Shown here: positions 31,150 through 41,094 of the stretch, piece by piece
Numbering within the stretch: position 1 is the stretch's first letter
Layout: each line of letters starts with the position of its first letter
Source: Herbaspirillum hiltneri N3
GTDB taxonomy: Bacteria; Pseudomonadota; Gammaproteobacteria; Burkholderiales; Burkholderiaceae_D
Assembly (NCBI RefSeq): GCF_001267925.1
Contig: NZ_CP011409.1
Location: 2,542,001-2,606,000 of the forward strand
Reading direction: 5' to 3'
DNA length: 64,000 nt
Notes under the pieces: model-generated
The model's input: the letters and a program-made list of their open reading frames with translations, nothing else
What the model was told of the DNA's origin: nothing
Database searches by the model: none
Translations under genes and position numbers: made by a program

Positions 31150-32508
31150 ATGAACCTGTTGCACACCTTGCTGGCTTTTGTTGTTGCACTCGGCACACTG
31201 GTAGTTGTCCATGAGCTCGGCCACTATTGGGTGGCGCGGCTTTGCGGGGTCAAGGTCCTGCGTTTTTCGGTGGGCATGGGACGTATTGTGTGGTCGCGGC
31301 GTTTTGGCCCGGACCAGACCGAATGGGCCTTGTCCATCCTGCCGCTGGGCGGCTATGTCAAGATGCTCGACGCGCGCGAGCAGGATGTCAGCGAGATGGC
31401 GCCGGAAGATCTCAAGCGCGAATTCACGCGCCAATCCGTCTGGCGCCGCATCGCTATCGTCGCTGCGGGTCCGTTGGCCAATTTCATCCTCGCCATCCTG
31501 TTGTTCGCCGGACTGTTCATGCACGGTATTCCGGAACCTCTTCCCAAATTGCGCGCCATGGCGGAGCAGAGTGCTGCTTACCAGGCGGGCTTGCGTGGCG
31601 GCGAAACCATTACCGCAGTCAATGGCGAGCCGGTACACGCGTGGACCGAAGTGCGCTGGCAATTGATGCAGCACGTGCTGGAAAAGACGCCGGCGCGTCT
31701 CGACGTCGAAAGCGATGCTCCAAACGGCGGCAAGCTGATCAATACCGTCAGGTTGCCGCTCGACGGCATATCCACCGAAGATCTGGAAGGCGACTTCCTG
31801 GCCAAGCTGGGCTTGTCGCTGGCGCGTCCGAAGGCGATCCTGGGCAAGATCATGGACGGTCCGGCCATGCAGGCCGGTCTGCAAAAGGGTGACCTGATCC
31901 TCGCCGTGAACGGTGCGCCGGTCAAAGATGGCCTGGCGCTGGTCGAGCTGGTGCGCGCTTCCCCGGGCAAGCCGCTGGCGCTGCATGGCCTGCGCGGCCA
32001 GAGCGAATTCCATGTCACGGTGACGCCCGATACGCTCACCGACAATGGCCAGACCATCGGCCGCATCAAGGTCGAAGTACCGCTGGCTCCCGAAATGACG
32101 GTAGTCAGCGATCCACCCTGGACGGCCATTACCAAGGGGGCGGAAAAGACCTGGGACACCAGCGCCATGACGCTCAAGATGATCGGAAAAATGATCGTCG
32201 GGCAAGTTTCATGGAAAAATATCACCGGCCCGATTACCATAGCAGATTACGCCGGCCAGACCGCCAAAGTCGGCCTGGTCAGCTACCTGAGCTTCATAGC
32301 GTTCATCAGCATCAGTCTGGGAGTGATGAACCTGCTGCCCATCCCGGTTTTAGATGGCGGGCATTTGCTGTATTATTCGCTGGAGATTTTGACCGGCCGT
32401 CCTGTTTCTGAGCGCTTTGGGGAAATTGCTCAACGCGCCGGTATGGGTATTCTGATGATGCTGATGCTCGTGGCCGCATTCAACGACATTGTGCGTCTGA
32501 TGTTTTAA
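31150..32508 (+). CDS. rseP: Site-2 protease RseP
   Basis: A 452-residue intramembrane zinc protease that cleaves anti-sigma-E factor RseA during the envelope stress response. The HELGH motif is at residues 21-25 in the first membrane helix. Two PDZ domains follow at about 115-290, and the C-terminal NLLPIPVLDGGH motif supplies the third zinc ligand region. It lies directly upstream of bamA, whose client-folding failures feed this pathway. Confidence 0.97.
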   Translation: MNLLHTLLAFVVALGTLVVVHELGHYWVARLCGVKVLRFSVGMGRIVWSRRFGPDQTEWALSILPLGGYVKMLDAREQDVSEMAPEDLKREFTRQSVWRRIAIVAAGPLANFILAILLFAGLFMHGIPEPLPKLRAMAEQSAAYQAGLRGGETITAVNGEPVHAWTEVRWQLMQHVLEKTPARLDVESDAPNGGKLINTVRLPLDGISTEDLEGDFLAKLGLSLARPKAILGKIMDGPAMQAGLQKGDLILAVNGAPVKDGLALVELVRASPGKPLALHGLRGQSEFHVTVTPDTLTDNGQTIGRIKVEVPLAPEMTVVSDPPWTAITKGAEKTWDTSAMTLKMIGKMIVGQVSWKNITGPITIADYAGQTAKVGLVSYLSFIAFISISLGVMNLLPIPVLDGGHLLYYSLEILTGRPVSERFGEIAQRAGMGILMMLMLVAAFNDIVRLMF

Positions 32509-32519
32509 GGGTTCGTTCC

Positions 32520-32548
32520 AAGCCGTCCGGGTCGCCCGGATGGCTTTT
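32520..32548 (+). terminator. Hairpin between rseP and bamA
   Basis: A 12-bp stem with one G-U pair (32520-32531 with 32535-32546) and a 3-base loop, followed by only four Ts. It may end part of the transcription before bamA. Confidence 0.6.
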
Positions 32549-32621
32549 GACTTTACATATGTTCGGTCATTTCAGCGCTTCGTGAAGCGACCGGCAAAAA
32601 ACATAGTTCATAAGATAGCTA

Positions 32622-34994
32622 ATGAAATTACATTCCGCGCATTTCCCTGCACCGATCTTTTCCCGTAGCCTGATCGCCGCCGCAGCGTTGACCCTTTGTA
32701 CAGGCCAGGCGTTTGCCGTCGAGCCGTTCGTGGTCAAAGACATTCGTGTCGAAGGCATTCAGCGTACTGAAGCAGGCACCGTTTTCAGCTATCTGCCGGT
32801 GCGGGTAGGGGACACGTTCACGGATGAAAAGGGTACTGCCGCGATCAAGGCGCTGTACGCCACCGGATTCTTCAAGGATGTGCGCGTCGAAGCAGAAGGC
32901 GACGTGCTGGTGGTGCAAGTTGAAGAACGTCCGGCCATCGCCAGCGTCGACTTCTCCGGCATCAAGGAATTCGACAAGGAACAATTGACCAAGGCGCTGA
33001 AGGAAATCGGCGTCGCGGAGTCACGCATTTTCGACAAGTCGCAAGTGGATCGCGCCGAACAGGAGCTGAAGCGTCAATACCTGTCGCGCGGCTTGTATGG
33101 CGCCAAGGTCACCACCACCATCACGCCGGTCGAGCGCAATCGCGTCGCCGTCACGTTTGCAGTGGACGAAGGCGACGTGTCGCGCATCAAGCAAATCAAC
33201 GTGGTCGGCAACAAGGCGTTCTCGGACGGCACGCTGCGTGATCAGCTCAAGCTGACCACACCAGGCTGGTTCACCTGGTACACCAAGGCCGATCAATATT
33301 CCAAGCAGAAGCTCGCCGGCGATATCGAATCGCTGCGTTCTTACTATCTGGACCGCGGCTATCTTGAAATGCAGATCGAATCGACCCAGGTCTCGATCAC
33401 GCCCGACAAGAAAGACATCTACATCACCATCAATATCAACGAAGGCGAGAAGTACACCGTCTCCGACATCAAGCTCGATGGTGAAATGTTCGGCATGGAA
33501 GGCGATCTGGCCGGGCTGGTACAGTTGAAGAAGGGCGATATCTATTCCGGTTCCAAACTGACCGACAGCACCAAGAAAATCAGCGAACGCCTCGGCAACT
33601 TCGGCTACGCCTTCGCCAACGTCAACGCCAATCCGAACGTCGATCGCGAGAAGAAGGAAGTCGCCTTCACGATCATGGTCGATCCGGGCAAGCGCGTCTA
33701 CGTGCGCCATATCAACATCGCCGGCAACACCAAGACCCGCGACGAAGTGATCCGCCGCGAATTCCGCCAGTTTGAAGACTCGTGGTACGACGGCGAAAAG
33801 ATCAAGCTGTCGCGCGATCGCGTCGACCGTCTCGGCTATTTCAAGGAAGTCACCATCGAGACGCCGGAAGTACCGAACAGCAGCGATCAGATTGACGTCA
33901 ACATGAAGGTCGAAGAAAAGCCGACCGGCAACATCATGATCGGCGCCGGCTTCTCGCAAACCGACAAGCTGAGCCTGACCGGTTCGATTTCGCAGGAAAA
34001 TGCCTTCGGCAGCGGCAACACAGTCGGTATCGAAGTCAATACCAGCTCGCGCTATCGTACGATCGCCGTGTCGCAGACGAATCCTTACTTTACCGATGAC
34101 GGCGTCAGCCGCACGTACGAAGTATTCCTGCGTACGATTCGTCCTTCCGCGTACACCACCGGCGATTATCGCGTGAAGACGATCGGCGGCAACGTCAAGT
34201 TCGGCGTGCCGTTCTCCGAATTGGACCGCATCTTCTTCGGCGTTGGTATCGAAAATACCAAGGTTGATACCGACAGCACCAGCCCGAGTCTGTACCGCCA
34301 ATACGTGCGCGACTTCGGCGCCGGTGGCGTGGCGGGCTGCGATGTCGTGAACGACGGCTCCTGCGGCGTGGGTACTGCGTCGACCACCAGCTTCCCGCTG
34401 ACTGCAGCGTGGCAGCGCGACAGCCGCGACAGCGCATTGGTGCCGACCAAGGGGCGTTACCAGCGTGCCAATCTGGAGTTGTCCGCCGTCGGTACCTTGA
34501 AGTACTATCGCGCCAGCTACCAGCACCAGTACTTCCAGCCTTTCTGGGCGAACGCCGCAACGATTGCGTTCAACGGCGAAGTTGATTACGGCAAGGGCAT
34601 TGGCGGCAAGCCTTATCCTATCTTCAAGAATTACTATGCCGGTGGTATCGGTACTGTACGTGGCTACGAAGCGTCATCGCTGGGTAACCTGAAAGACCAG
34701 TACGGCGATTCGATGGGTGGCGCCTCGCGGCTCATCGGTAGCGTAGAATTGCAATTCCCGTTCCCTGGTTCGGGTCAGGATCGCAGCCTGCGCTGGTTCA
34801 CCTTCCTTGACGGCGGTAACGTATTTGCAGACCGTGAACGCATCAAGATCAACGATCTGCGCTATTCGACAGGTTTGGGCATCAGCTGGATCTCGCCGAT
34901 CGGTCCATTGAAGTTGAGCTATGGCAAGCCGTTGAACTTGAAGCAGGGTGACAAGTCCCAGAACTTCCAGTTCCAGCTCGGCACCGGTTTCTGA
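32622..34994 (+). CDS. bamA: Outer membrane protein assembly factor BamA
   Basis: A 790-residue outer-membrane protein that folds and inserts beta-barrels. A signal peptide ends at about residue 32 (GQAFA before VEPF). Five POTRA domains run to about 430, and a 16-strand barrel follows, with the conserved VRGYEASSLG segment of the loop 6 region. The C-terminal residue is Phe (FQFQLGTGF), the usual barrel signal. The neighbouring rseP, skp and lpx genes are its normal companions. Confidence 0.97.
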   Translation: MKLHSAHFPAPIFSRSLIAAAALTLCTGQAFAVEPFVVKDIRVEGIQRTEAGTVFSYLPVRVGDTFTDEKGTAAIKALYATGFFKDVRVEAEGDVLVVQVEERPAIASVDFSGIKEFDKEQLTKALKEIGVAESRIFDKSQVDRAEQELKRQYLSRGLYGAKVTTTITPVERNRVAVTFAVDEGDVSRIKQINVVGNKAFSDGTLRDQLKLTTPGWFTWYTKADQYSKQKLAGDIESLRSYYLDRGYLEMQIESTQVSITPDKKDIYITININEGEKYTVSDIKLDGEMFGMEGDLAGLVQLKKGDIYSGSKLTDSTKKISERLGNFGYAFANVNANPNVDREKKEVAFTIMVDPGKRVYVRHINIAGNTKTRDEVIRREFRQFEDSWYDGEKIKLSRDRVDRLGYFKEVTIETPEVPNSSDQIDVNMKVEEKPTGNIMIGAGFSQTDKLSLTGSISQENAFGSGNTVGIEVNTSSRYRTIAVSQTNPYFTDDGVSRTYEVFLRTIRPSAYTTGDYRVKTIGGNVKFGVPFSELDRIFFGVGIENTKVDTDSTSPSLYRQYVRDFGAGGVAGCDVVNDGSCGVGTASTTSFPLTAAWQRDSRDSALVPTKGRYQRANLELSAVGTLKYYRASYQHQYFQPFWANAATIAFNGEVDYGKGIGGKPYPIFKNYYAGGIGTVRGYEASSLGNLKDQYGDSMGGASRLIGSVELQFPFPGSGQDRSLRWFTFLDGGNVFADRERIKINDLRYSTGLGISWISPIGPLKLSYGKPLNLKQGDKSQNFQFQLGTGF

Positions 34995-35045
34995 TCGCAG
35001 GATCAGTCAGTGGCATAATTGAAATCTGTATTACGGAGAATGACC

Positions 35046-35561
35046 TTGAAGTTTATTACCAAATCATTGTTGTCGATGCAGGCTGCGACGCTGGTCGCTG
35101 GCGTGCTGTCGTTTGCAAACGTGCAAGCCCAGGAGTCGAAAATCGCGTTCGTCAGTACCGAGCGTATTTTCCGCGAAGCAGTGCCTGCCAAGGCGGCGCA
35201 AACCAAACTGGAAGCCGAATTCGCCAAGCGCGAAAAGGATATCGCCGACATGGCTGCACGTTTGAAGGCGCAGTCTGACAAGCTCGACAAGGACGCTGCA
35301 ATCCTGTCTGAATCGGACCGTGTAAAACGTCAGCGCGACCTGGGCGACCTGGACAAGGAATTCCAGCGCAAGCAGCGTGAATTCCGCGAAGATCTGAACC
35401 AGCGCCGTAACGAAGAGTTGTCGGTGGTCCTGGAGCGTACGAACAAGGTGATCCGCCAGATCGCTGAAGCAGAAAAGTACGACATCGTGTTCCAGGAAGC
35501 TGTCTATGCCAGCAAGCGCATCGACATTACTGACAAGGTTCTGAAAGAACTGTCGAAGTAA
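35046..35561 (+). CDS. skp: Periplasmic chaperone Skp/OmpH
   Basis: A 171-residue chaperone that holds unfolded outer-membrane proteins in the periplasm. The signal peptide ends after NVQA, followed by QESKIAFVSTERIF; two long charged helices (about 50-140) form the tentacle coiled coils. A GGAG at 35035-35038 is 7 bases from a TTG at 35046 but only 1 base from the ATG at 35040, so TTG is the more likely start. The ATG alternative adds two residues. Confidence 0.9.
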   Translation: MKFITKSLLSMQAATLVAGVLSFANVQAQESKIAFVSTERIFREAVPAKAAQTKLEAEFAKREKDIADMAARLKAQSDKLDKDAAILSESDRVKRQRDLGDLDKEFQRKQREFREDLNQRRNEELSVVLERTNKVIRQIAEAEKYDIVFQEAVYASKRIDITDKVLKELSK

Positions 35562-35604
35562 TACCGTAATTCGAACGCAATTCATCACATGTTCACCCCA
35601 GGCG

Positions 35605-35639
35605 CGCAGATTGTACCGAGAAGATCTCTTCAATCTGCG
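35605..35639 (+). other. Intercistronic hairpin between skp and lpxD
   Basis: A 9-bp stem CGCAGATTG/CAATCTGCG (35605-35613 with 35631-35639) encloses an inner GAGA/TCTC stem (35618-35621 with 35625-35628). It has no T-run, so it looks like an mRNA-stabilising or processing structure rather than a terminator. Confidence 0.5.
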
Positions 35640-35678
35640 TTGCCTGAGCAGGTAACGGAATAATCTACGAAGGCCAGC

Positions 35679-36743
35679 ATGAGTATTCGGCTAGAACAGT
35701 TGGTCGAACGCTTGGGTGGCCAGCTTAAAGGCAATGCGCAGATCGAGGTCGGCGGCATTGCTCCTCTGGACGCCGCGACATCGTCGCACATGACGTTCCT
35801 CTCCAATCCCAAGTTTCGCGCACAGGCAGAGCAGACGCAGGCTGCGGTACTGATTTTGTCCGAAGCGGACGATGAAGCCATTGTCGCCTATCAGGGCGCG
35901 CGCATCGTCACCAGGAATCCTTACGCGTATTTCGCCAAGGCGGCTCAGCTGTTTGCGGCCCAGGCTGCGATTCCGGTTGCAGCCGGAATCCACTCCAGCG
36001 CTTGCGTTGATCCTGACGCCAGGGTGGCGGCGAGCGCCGTGATCGGTCCGCAGGTCGTCATCGAAGCCGGCGCCGTGATCGGCGAGCGCGCTGTCATTGA
36101 CGCCGGTAGCTACATCGGCCGCAATGCGCGTATCGGCGCCGATACGCATTTCTATGCGCGCGTGACCTTCCATTCCGATTGCGAAATCGGCGAACGCGGC
36201 ATTGTCCATTCCGGCGCCGTGATCGGCGCCGACGGCTTCGGCTTCGCCAACGAGAGCGGCGTCTGGGTCAAGATTCCGCAAGTGGGCAGAGTAGTGATCG
36301 GCAATGACGTCGAAATCGGCGCCAACACCACCATCGACCGCGGCGCCTTGTCCGATACGGTGCTGGAAGACGGCGTCAAGCTCGACAACCAGATCCAGAT
36401 TGCGCACAACTGCCATATCGGCGCGCATACGGCGATTGCGGCTTGCGCCGGCATCGCCGGCAGCGCCAAAATCGGCAAATATTGCTCGATCGGCGGTGCT
36501 GCCATGATCCACGGTCACATCACCATTGCCGACCGGGTGCATGTGTCGGCCGGCACGCTGGCATTGCGTTCCATTCTGGAGCCGGGACAATATACCGGCT
36601 TCTATCCCATCGCCAAGCACGGAGAATGGGAAAAATCAGCAGCATTGGTGCGCAATCTGGGCACAATGCGTGAGAAAATCCGTGCGTTGGAAAAAACGAT
36701 CAAATCGCTTACAGCGCAGCCTACTGAGCAAAAAAATGACTAG
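35679..36743 (+). CDS. lpxD: UDP-3-O-(3-hydroxyacyl)glucosamine N-acyltransferase
   Basis: A 354-residue trimeric acyltransferase, third committed step of lipid A synthesis. The N-terminal uridine-binding domain (about 1-100) precedes left-handed beta-helix hexapeptide repeats. The catalytic His is His243 in IAHNCHIG, and a C-terminal helix closes the protein. AAGG precedes the ATG at 35679. The last 8 bases overlap fabZ. Confidence 0.97.
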   Translation: MSIRLEQLVERLGGQLKGNAQIEVGGIAPLDAATSSHMTFLSNPKFRAQAEQTQAAVLILSEADDEAIVAYQGARIVTRNPYAYFAKAAQLFAAQAAIPVAAGIHSSACVDPDARVAASAVIGPQVVIEAGAVIGERAVIDAGSYIGRNARIGADTHFYARVTFHSDCEIGERGIVHSGAVIGADGFGFANESGVWVKIPQVGRVVIGNDVEIGANTTIDRGALSDTVLEDGVKLDNQIQIAHNCHIGAHTAIAACAGIAGSAKIGKYCSIGGAAMIHGHITIADRVHVSAGTLALRSILEPGQYTGFYPIAKHGEWEKSAALVRNLGTMREKIRALEKTIKSLTAQPTEQKND

Positions 36744-37200
36744 TCTCGACATCAATCAAATCAAAGAATACCTCCCGCACCGCTATCCCATGTTGCTGGT
36801 GGACCGCGTCCTCGAATGGGAAAGCGGCAAGGACATTACCGCCATCAAGAACGTGACCGTGAACGAAGAGTTCTTCAACGGCCATTTCCCCCACAAGCCG
36901 GTGATGCCGGGCGTGCTGATGATCGAAGCGCTGGCACAGACCGCCGCGCTGCTGTCGTTTCTGACCGAAGGCCGCAAGCCGGACGCCAGCACCGTAGTGT
37001 ATTTCGTCGGTATCGACAATGCGCGCTTCAAGCGTCCGGTTGAACCGGGCGACCAGTTGAAGATGCACGTGGAGATCACGCGTCGTGCACGTGGTATCTG
37101 GAAATACAGGGCTGTCGCGACCGTCGACGGCCAGGTGGCCGTCGAAGGCGACCTGATGTGTACCATGCGTAACGCCAACGACGCCAGCCAGGCGGGTTGA
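36736..37200 (+). CDS. fabZ: 3-hydroxyacyl-ACP dehydratase FabZ
   Basis: A 154-residue hot-dog fold dehydratase of fatty acid elongation, competing with LpxA/LpxD for 3-hydroxyacyl-ACP. The active-site segment [21 protein letters not shown] places His50 and Glu64. The ATG at 36736 overlaps lpxD by 8 bases. A longer frame opens upstream inside lpxD but has no support. Confidence 0.97.
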   Translation: MTSLDINQIKEYLPHRYPMLLVDRVLEWESGKDITAIKNVTVNEEFFNGHFPHKPVMPGVLMIEALAQTAALLSFLTEGRKPDASTVVYFVGIDNARFKRPVEPGDQLKMHVEITRRARGIWKYRAVATVDGQVAVEGDLMCTMRNANDASQAG

Positions 37201-37203
37201 TTC

Positions 37204-37992
37204 ATGTCGCGCATTCATCCTACCGCTGTGATCGAGTCGGGCGCGCAGCTCGACTCGTCGGTCGAGGTTGGTGCCTATTCGGTCATCGGCGCCAATGTGC
37301 GCATCGGCGCCGGCACCAAGGTCGGTCCGCACGTGGTGATCGAAGGCCATACGACAATCGGCCGCGACAACCAGATCTTCCAGTTCGGTTCACTGGGCGC
37401 TGCGCCGCAGGACAAGAAATACGCCGGCGAACCGACCCGTCTGGAAATCGGCGACCGCAACACCATCCGGGAATTCGTCACCTTCAATCTGGGCACCACC
37501 CAGGATGCCGGTGTCACGCGCCTTGGCGACGACAACTGGATCATGGCTTACGTGCATATTGCGCACGATTGCCAATTGGGCAACAACATCATTCTGGCCA
37601 ACAACGCCACGCTGGCAGGGCATGTCCATCTGGGTGACTGGGTGTTCCTTGGCGGCTTCACGTCGGTGCACCAGTTCTGCAAGATCGGCGCGCACGCCAT
37701 GACGGCGTTTACTGCGGCCGTGAGCCAGGACATTCCACCGTTCGTGACGGCAGCGGGTAACCGTGCCGTGCCGGCCGGCATCAACAGCGAAGGCCTGAAA
37801 CGTCGCGGTTTCACGCCCGAGCAGATTGCCGCAATCAAGCGGGCCTACAAAGCCATCTATCGCTCCAGCCTGCCGTTGGAAGAAGCCCGGCAGGCGTTGC
37901 AGCAGCAAGAAGAAAATTCCCCTGAATCCGCCGCCTACATCCGCCTGATGCGTGAATTCATCGCCTCGTCCTCTCGTGGCATCATTCGATAA
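37204..37992 (+). CDS. lpxA: UDP-N-acetylglucosamine acyltransferase LpxA
   Basis: A 262-residue first enzyme of lipid A synthesis. Hexapeptide repeats fill residues 1-190, with catalytic His121 in HIAHDC. The C-terminal helical domain contains [23 protein letters not shown]. It begins 3 bp after fabZ, and lpxB begins 1 bp after its stop. Confidence 0.97.
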   Translation: MSRIHPTAVIESGAQLDSSVEVGAYSVIGANVRIGAGTKVGPHVVIEGHTTIGRDNQIFQFGSLGAAPQDKKYAGEPTRLEIGDRNTIREFVTFNLGTTQDAGVTRLGDDNWIMAYVHIAHDCQLGNNIILANNATLAGHVHLGDWVFLGGFTSVHQFCKIGAHAMTAFTAAVSQDIPPFVTAAGNRAVPAGINSEGLKRRGFTPEQIAAIKRAYKAIYRSSLPLEEARQALQQQEENSPESAAYIRLMREFIASSSRGIIR

Positions 37993-37993
37993 C

Positions 37994-39157
37994 ATGTCCA
38001 TCGCCATGGTCGCCGGCGAAAGCTCGGGTGATCTGCTGGCGAGCCGTTTGCTGTCCGGCTTGCGTCCACGCCTGCCGGATGCGCGTTTGCACGGCATCGG
38101 CGGACCTCATATGGCGGAACACGGTTTCGTGAGCGATTGGCCGATGGACAAGCTGACCGTACGCGGCCTGTTCGAAGTCGTGCCGCGCTATCGTGAACTC
38201 AAGGGCATACAGAACACGCTGCGCGACCAGTTGCTGGCCGAGCGGCCGTCCGTGTTCATCGGCATCGACTATCCCGGTTTCAATCTCGGCCTCGAGCAGC
38301 AACTGCGTGACGCAGGCATCCCCACCATGCATTTCATCGGTCCGCAAATCTGGGCATGGCGCGGCGGACGCATCAAGAAAATCGCACGTGCGGTGTCGCA
38401 CATGCTGGTGATCTTCCCATTCGAGGAAGAGATTTATCGCAAGGCCGGCATACCGGTGACCTACGTCGGCCATCCGTTGGCGGAGATCATTCCGATGGAA
38501 CCCGACCAGGCCGGCGCGCGTGCTGCATTGGGCTTGCAGCAGGACCGCCGCGTCGTGGCGATCCTTCCGGGCAGCCGCATGTCCGAGCTCAAGTACAACA
38601 CCGCCAGCTTCCTCGGCGCGGCCAGACTGTTGCGCCGGCGCGAGCCCCAATTGCAGTTCGTGGCGCCGATGGCGGGCGACAAGCAGCGTGCGTATTTCGA
38701 ACAATTGATTGTCGAGACCGGTAGTGCCGATCTCGGCATCCACGTCATCAGCGGCCAGTCGCATGCGGCAATGGAAGCCGCTGACGCCGTTCTGGTGGCT
38801 TCCGGCACCGCGTCCCTGGAAGTGGCCTTGTACAAGAAACCGATGGTGATCGCCTACAAAATGATGCGTGCATCGTATGCCATCATGCGCCACATGAACT
38901 ACCAGCCCTGGGTCGGTCTGCCGAACATCCTGGCGCGCGAATTCGTCGTGCCGGAATTGCTGCAGGACGCGGCTACGCCGCAGGCGCTGGCCGACGCGCT
39001 GTGGAAGCAACTGGATGATCCGGCGCATTGCCGGAACCTGCGCCAGCGGTTTACCGACATGCACCACAGCTTGCTGCGCGACACCGCCAACGCCAGCGCA
39101 CAGGCGGTCTGCGCCTTGCTGGACCGGCAGCGCGCGCGATTGGCGCCGGGAGGGTAG
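37994..39157 (+). CDS. lpxB: Lipid-A-disaccharide synthase LpxB
   Basis: A 387-residue GT19 glycosyltransferase that joins UDP-2,3-diacylglucosamine and lipid [32 protein letters not shown] and [10 protein letters not shown] are family motifs. The ATG at 37994 follows the lpxA stop directly; an in-frame GTG at 37952 would overlap lpxA by 41 bp and is less likely. Confidence 0.97.
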   Translation: MSIAMVAGESSGDLLASRLLSGLRPRLPDARLHGIGGPHMAEHGFVSDWPMDKLTVRGLFEVVPRYRELKGIQNTLRDQLLAERPSVFIGIDYPGFNLGLEQQLRDAGIPTMHFIGPQIWAWRGGRIKKIARAVSHMLVIFPFEEEIYRKAGIPVTYVGHPLAEIIPMEPDQAGARAALGLQQDRRVVAILPGSRMSELKYNTASFLGAARLLRRREPQLQFVAPMAGDKQRAYFEQLIVETGSADLGIHVISGQSHAAMEAADAVLVASGTASLEVALYKKPMVIAYKMMRASYAIMRHMNYQPWVGLPNILAREFVVPELLQDAATPQALADALWKQLDDPAHCRNLRQRFTDMHHSLLRDTANASAQAVCALLDRQRARLAPGG

Positions 39158-39162
39158 GCATC

Positions 39163-39786
39163 ATGGCGAAAAAACAAGATCTCAATCTGTCCCTGTTTGC
39201 GTTCGACGACTATGCGGGCGAGACCGTGTGCGGCGTTGACGAAGCAGGACGCGGCCCCTTGGCGGGACCGGTATTTGCCGCCGCCGTCATTCTCGATCCG
39301 GCGCGGCCGATTGTCGGTTTGCGTGATTCCAAGAAACTCTCCGAAGCCAGCCGCGATGCGCTTGCGCTCGAAATCAAGGATCGCGCCATCGCGTGGGCGA
39401 TTGCTGAATGCTCGGAAGATGAAATCGACCAGCTCAATATCCTTCACGCCAGCATGCTGGCCATGCGCCGCGCCGTCGAAACGCTCAAGACCATCCCCAC
39501 GCTGGCGCTGATCGACGGCAACCGCTGTCCGGTGATGACGATACGCTCGGAAGCCATCATCAAGGGCGACGACAAGGTGCCGGCAATCTCGGCAGCATCA
39601 ATCCTCGCCAAGACCGCACGCGACGCCGCCTTGCTGGTGTTGCATGCGCAATATCCTCACTATGCCTTCGACCAGCACAAGGGTTATCCCACGGCACTGC
39701 ATCTGGAGCGTCTACGCCTGCACGGCGTTTCGCCGGTGCATCGCAAGTCGTACGCGCCCGTGCGCGCTTTGCTGAACGCGGCCTGA
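39163..39786 (+). CDS. rnhB: Ribonuclease HII
   Basis: A 207-residue nuclease that removes RNA or single ribonucleotides from DNA duplexes. [14 protein letters not shown] supplies catalytic Asp26 and Glu27, and LALIDGN supplies Asp118. [12 protein letters not shown] and the KGYPTALH segment also match. It starts 5 bp after lpxB, the usual arrangement. Confidence 0.96.
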   Translation: MAKKQDLNLSLFAFDDYAGETVCGVDEAGRGPLAGPVFAAAVILDPARPIVGLRDSKKLSEASRDALALEIKDRAIAWAIAECSEDEIDQLNILHASMLAMRRAVETLKTIPTLALIDGNRCPVMTIRSEAIIKGDDKVPAISAASILAKTARDAALLVLHAQYPHYAFDQHKGYPTALHLERLRLHGVSPVHRKSYAPVRALLNAA

Positions 39787-39796
39787 AGGTGAGGCG

Positions 39797-40591
39797 ATGA
39801 AAACGATTTCCTCGCGCGACAATGCGCTGTACAAGGAACTCAAGCAACTCGCCACCAGCGCGCAGGCACGGCGCAAGGTCGGGCGCAGCCTGCTTGACGG
39901 AGTGCATCTGGCGCAAGCCTATTTACAGGGTGGCGGCAAGCCTGAGTTCTGCATCGTCGCCGAGAGCGCACTGCATCACGCCGAAGTAGCGCCCGTGCTG
40001 GCGCAATGCGAAGCGGCAGGCAGCCAATGCATTTGCCTTCCCGATGCGCTCTACCAGGCGGCAAGCCAGGTCGAAAACGGCGTCGGCCTGTTGCTGGTGA
40101 TTGCCACGCCGCAGCCGTCCGCGCCGTCGGCGCTGACGATGTCCGCCGTATTGCTCGATGGCTTGCAGGATCCCGGCAATCTGGGATCCATCCTGCGTAG
40201 CGCTGCGGCTGCCGGCATCCGCCAGGTGTTTTGTTCTGCAGGCACGGCAGCGGCGTGGTCTCCCAAGGTCTTGCGTGCCGGCATGGGGGCGCATTTTCAG
40301 CTTGAGATATTCGAGGGCGCTGACCTGCTGAGCCTGTGCAAGGGCAGTGCAGTTTCCGTCCTTGCGACCAGCTCCTACGCGCAAAAAACCATCTATCAGA
40401 CTGACCTGACGCAAGCTGTCGCCTGGCTGTTCGGCCATGAAGGCCAGGGCGTCGCTGACGATTTGCTAGACGCCGCCAGTGACAAGGTAGTGATTCCGCA
40501 TCTCGGCGAAATGGAGTCGCTCAATGTCGCGGCAGCAGCAGCGGTATGCTTCTTCGAGCAGGTCCGGCAAAAGCAGGGCGCCGCTTCCTGA
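39797..40591 (+). CDS. SpoU/TrmH-family RNA 2'-O-methyltransferase
   Basis: A 264-residue SPOUT enzyme using S-adenosylmethionine. The N-terminal substrate-binding domain (SRDNALYKELKQL) precedes the knot domain with motif 1 LLDGLQDPGNLGSILRSAAA, motif 2 FGHEGQGV and motif 3 IPHLGEMESLNVAAAAAVCFFE. The target, rRNA or tRNA, cannot be read from sequence. It lies 10 bp after rnhB and 7 bp before the DUF6314 gene, so it is likely in the same operon. Confidence 0.9.
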   Translation: MKTISSRDNALYKELKQLATSAQARRKVGRSLLDGVHLAQAYLQGGGKPEFCIVAESALHHAEVAPVLAQCEAAGSQCICLPDALYQAASQVENGVGLLLVIATPQPSAPSALTMSAVLLDGLQDPGNLGSILRSAAAAGIRQVFCSAGTAAAWSPKVLRAGMGAHFQLEIFEGADLLSLCKGSAVSVLATSSYAQKTIYQTDLTQAVAWLFGHEGQGVADDLLDAASDKVVIPHLGEMESLNVAAAAAVCFFEQVRQKQGAAS

Positions 40592-40598
40592 GTCGGCG

Positions 40599-41066
40599 AT
40601 GAACTTCCAGTCGCCGGATCTCCATGCCTATTTCAGCGGACGCTGGACGTTTTCCCGCACCATGGTCGGCGCCGACGACGTACTGATCGGTGAAGCGGAA
40701 GGTGCGGCCGAGTTCCTGCCGGTGTCCGGCATGTCTCTTTTGCATTACAAGGAAGCGGGGCAGTTGCGCCTCGCAGCCGGCCAGCGCGTGGTCGGTTTTT
40801 CGCGGCGCTTCGACTATGAGGTTGCAGGCGACATGGTGCATGTCGCGTTTGCCGACGGCATGCAGCTTGGGCAGGCTTACCAGAGTTATCGCTACGATGC
40901 GGTGGAACAGGCCTTGCTGCCGGTGGAGACGCATCTCTGCATCCTGGATCGCTACGACGGCAGCTACCGCTTGACGAATGCCGATAGCTTCGAATTGCGC
41001 ACGCGCATCGACGGTCCGCACAAGGATTATCGGGTGCACACGCATTTCACCAGGCAGCCCGGCTAG
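40599..41066 (+). CDS. DUF6314 family protein
   Basis: A 155-residue soluble protein with a lipocalin-like beta-rich pattern. It has YFSGRWTFSR near the start and a repeated motif of alternating hydrophobic strands ending DYRVHTHFTRQ. I place it in DUF6314 by the N-terminal motif, with moderate confidence; function unknown. The ATG at 40599 is chosen because the longer in-frame start lies inside the methyltransferase gene. It converges with ppsR across 28 bp. Confidence 0.75.
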   Translation: MNFQSPDLHAYFSGRWTFSRTMVGADDVLIGEAEGAAEFLPVSGMSLLHYKEAGQLRLAAGQRVVGFSRRFDYEVAGDMVHVAFADGMQLGQAYQSYRYDAVEQALLPVETHLCILDRYDGSYRLTNADSFELRTRIDGPHKDYRVHTHFTRQPG

Positions 41067-41094
41067 TTTGCGTGCGCTATGGCGACTTGCGCGA

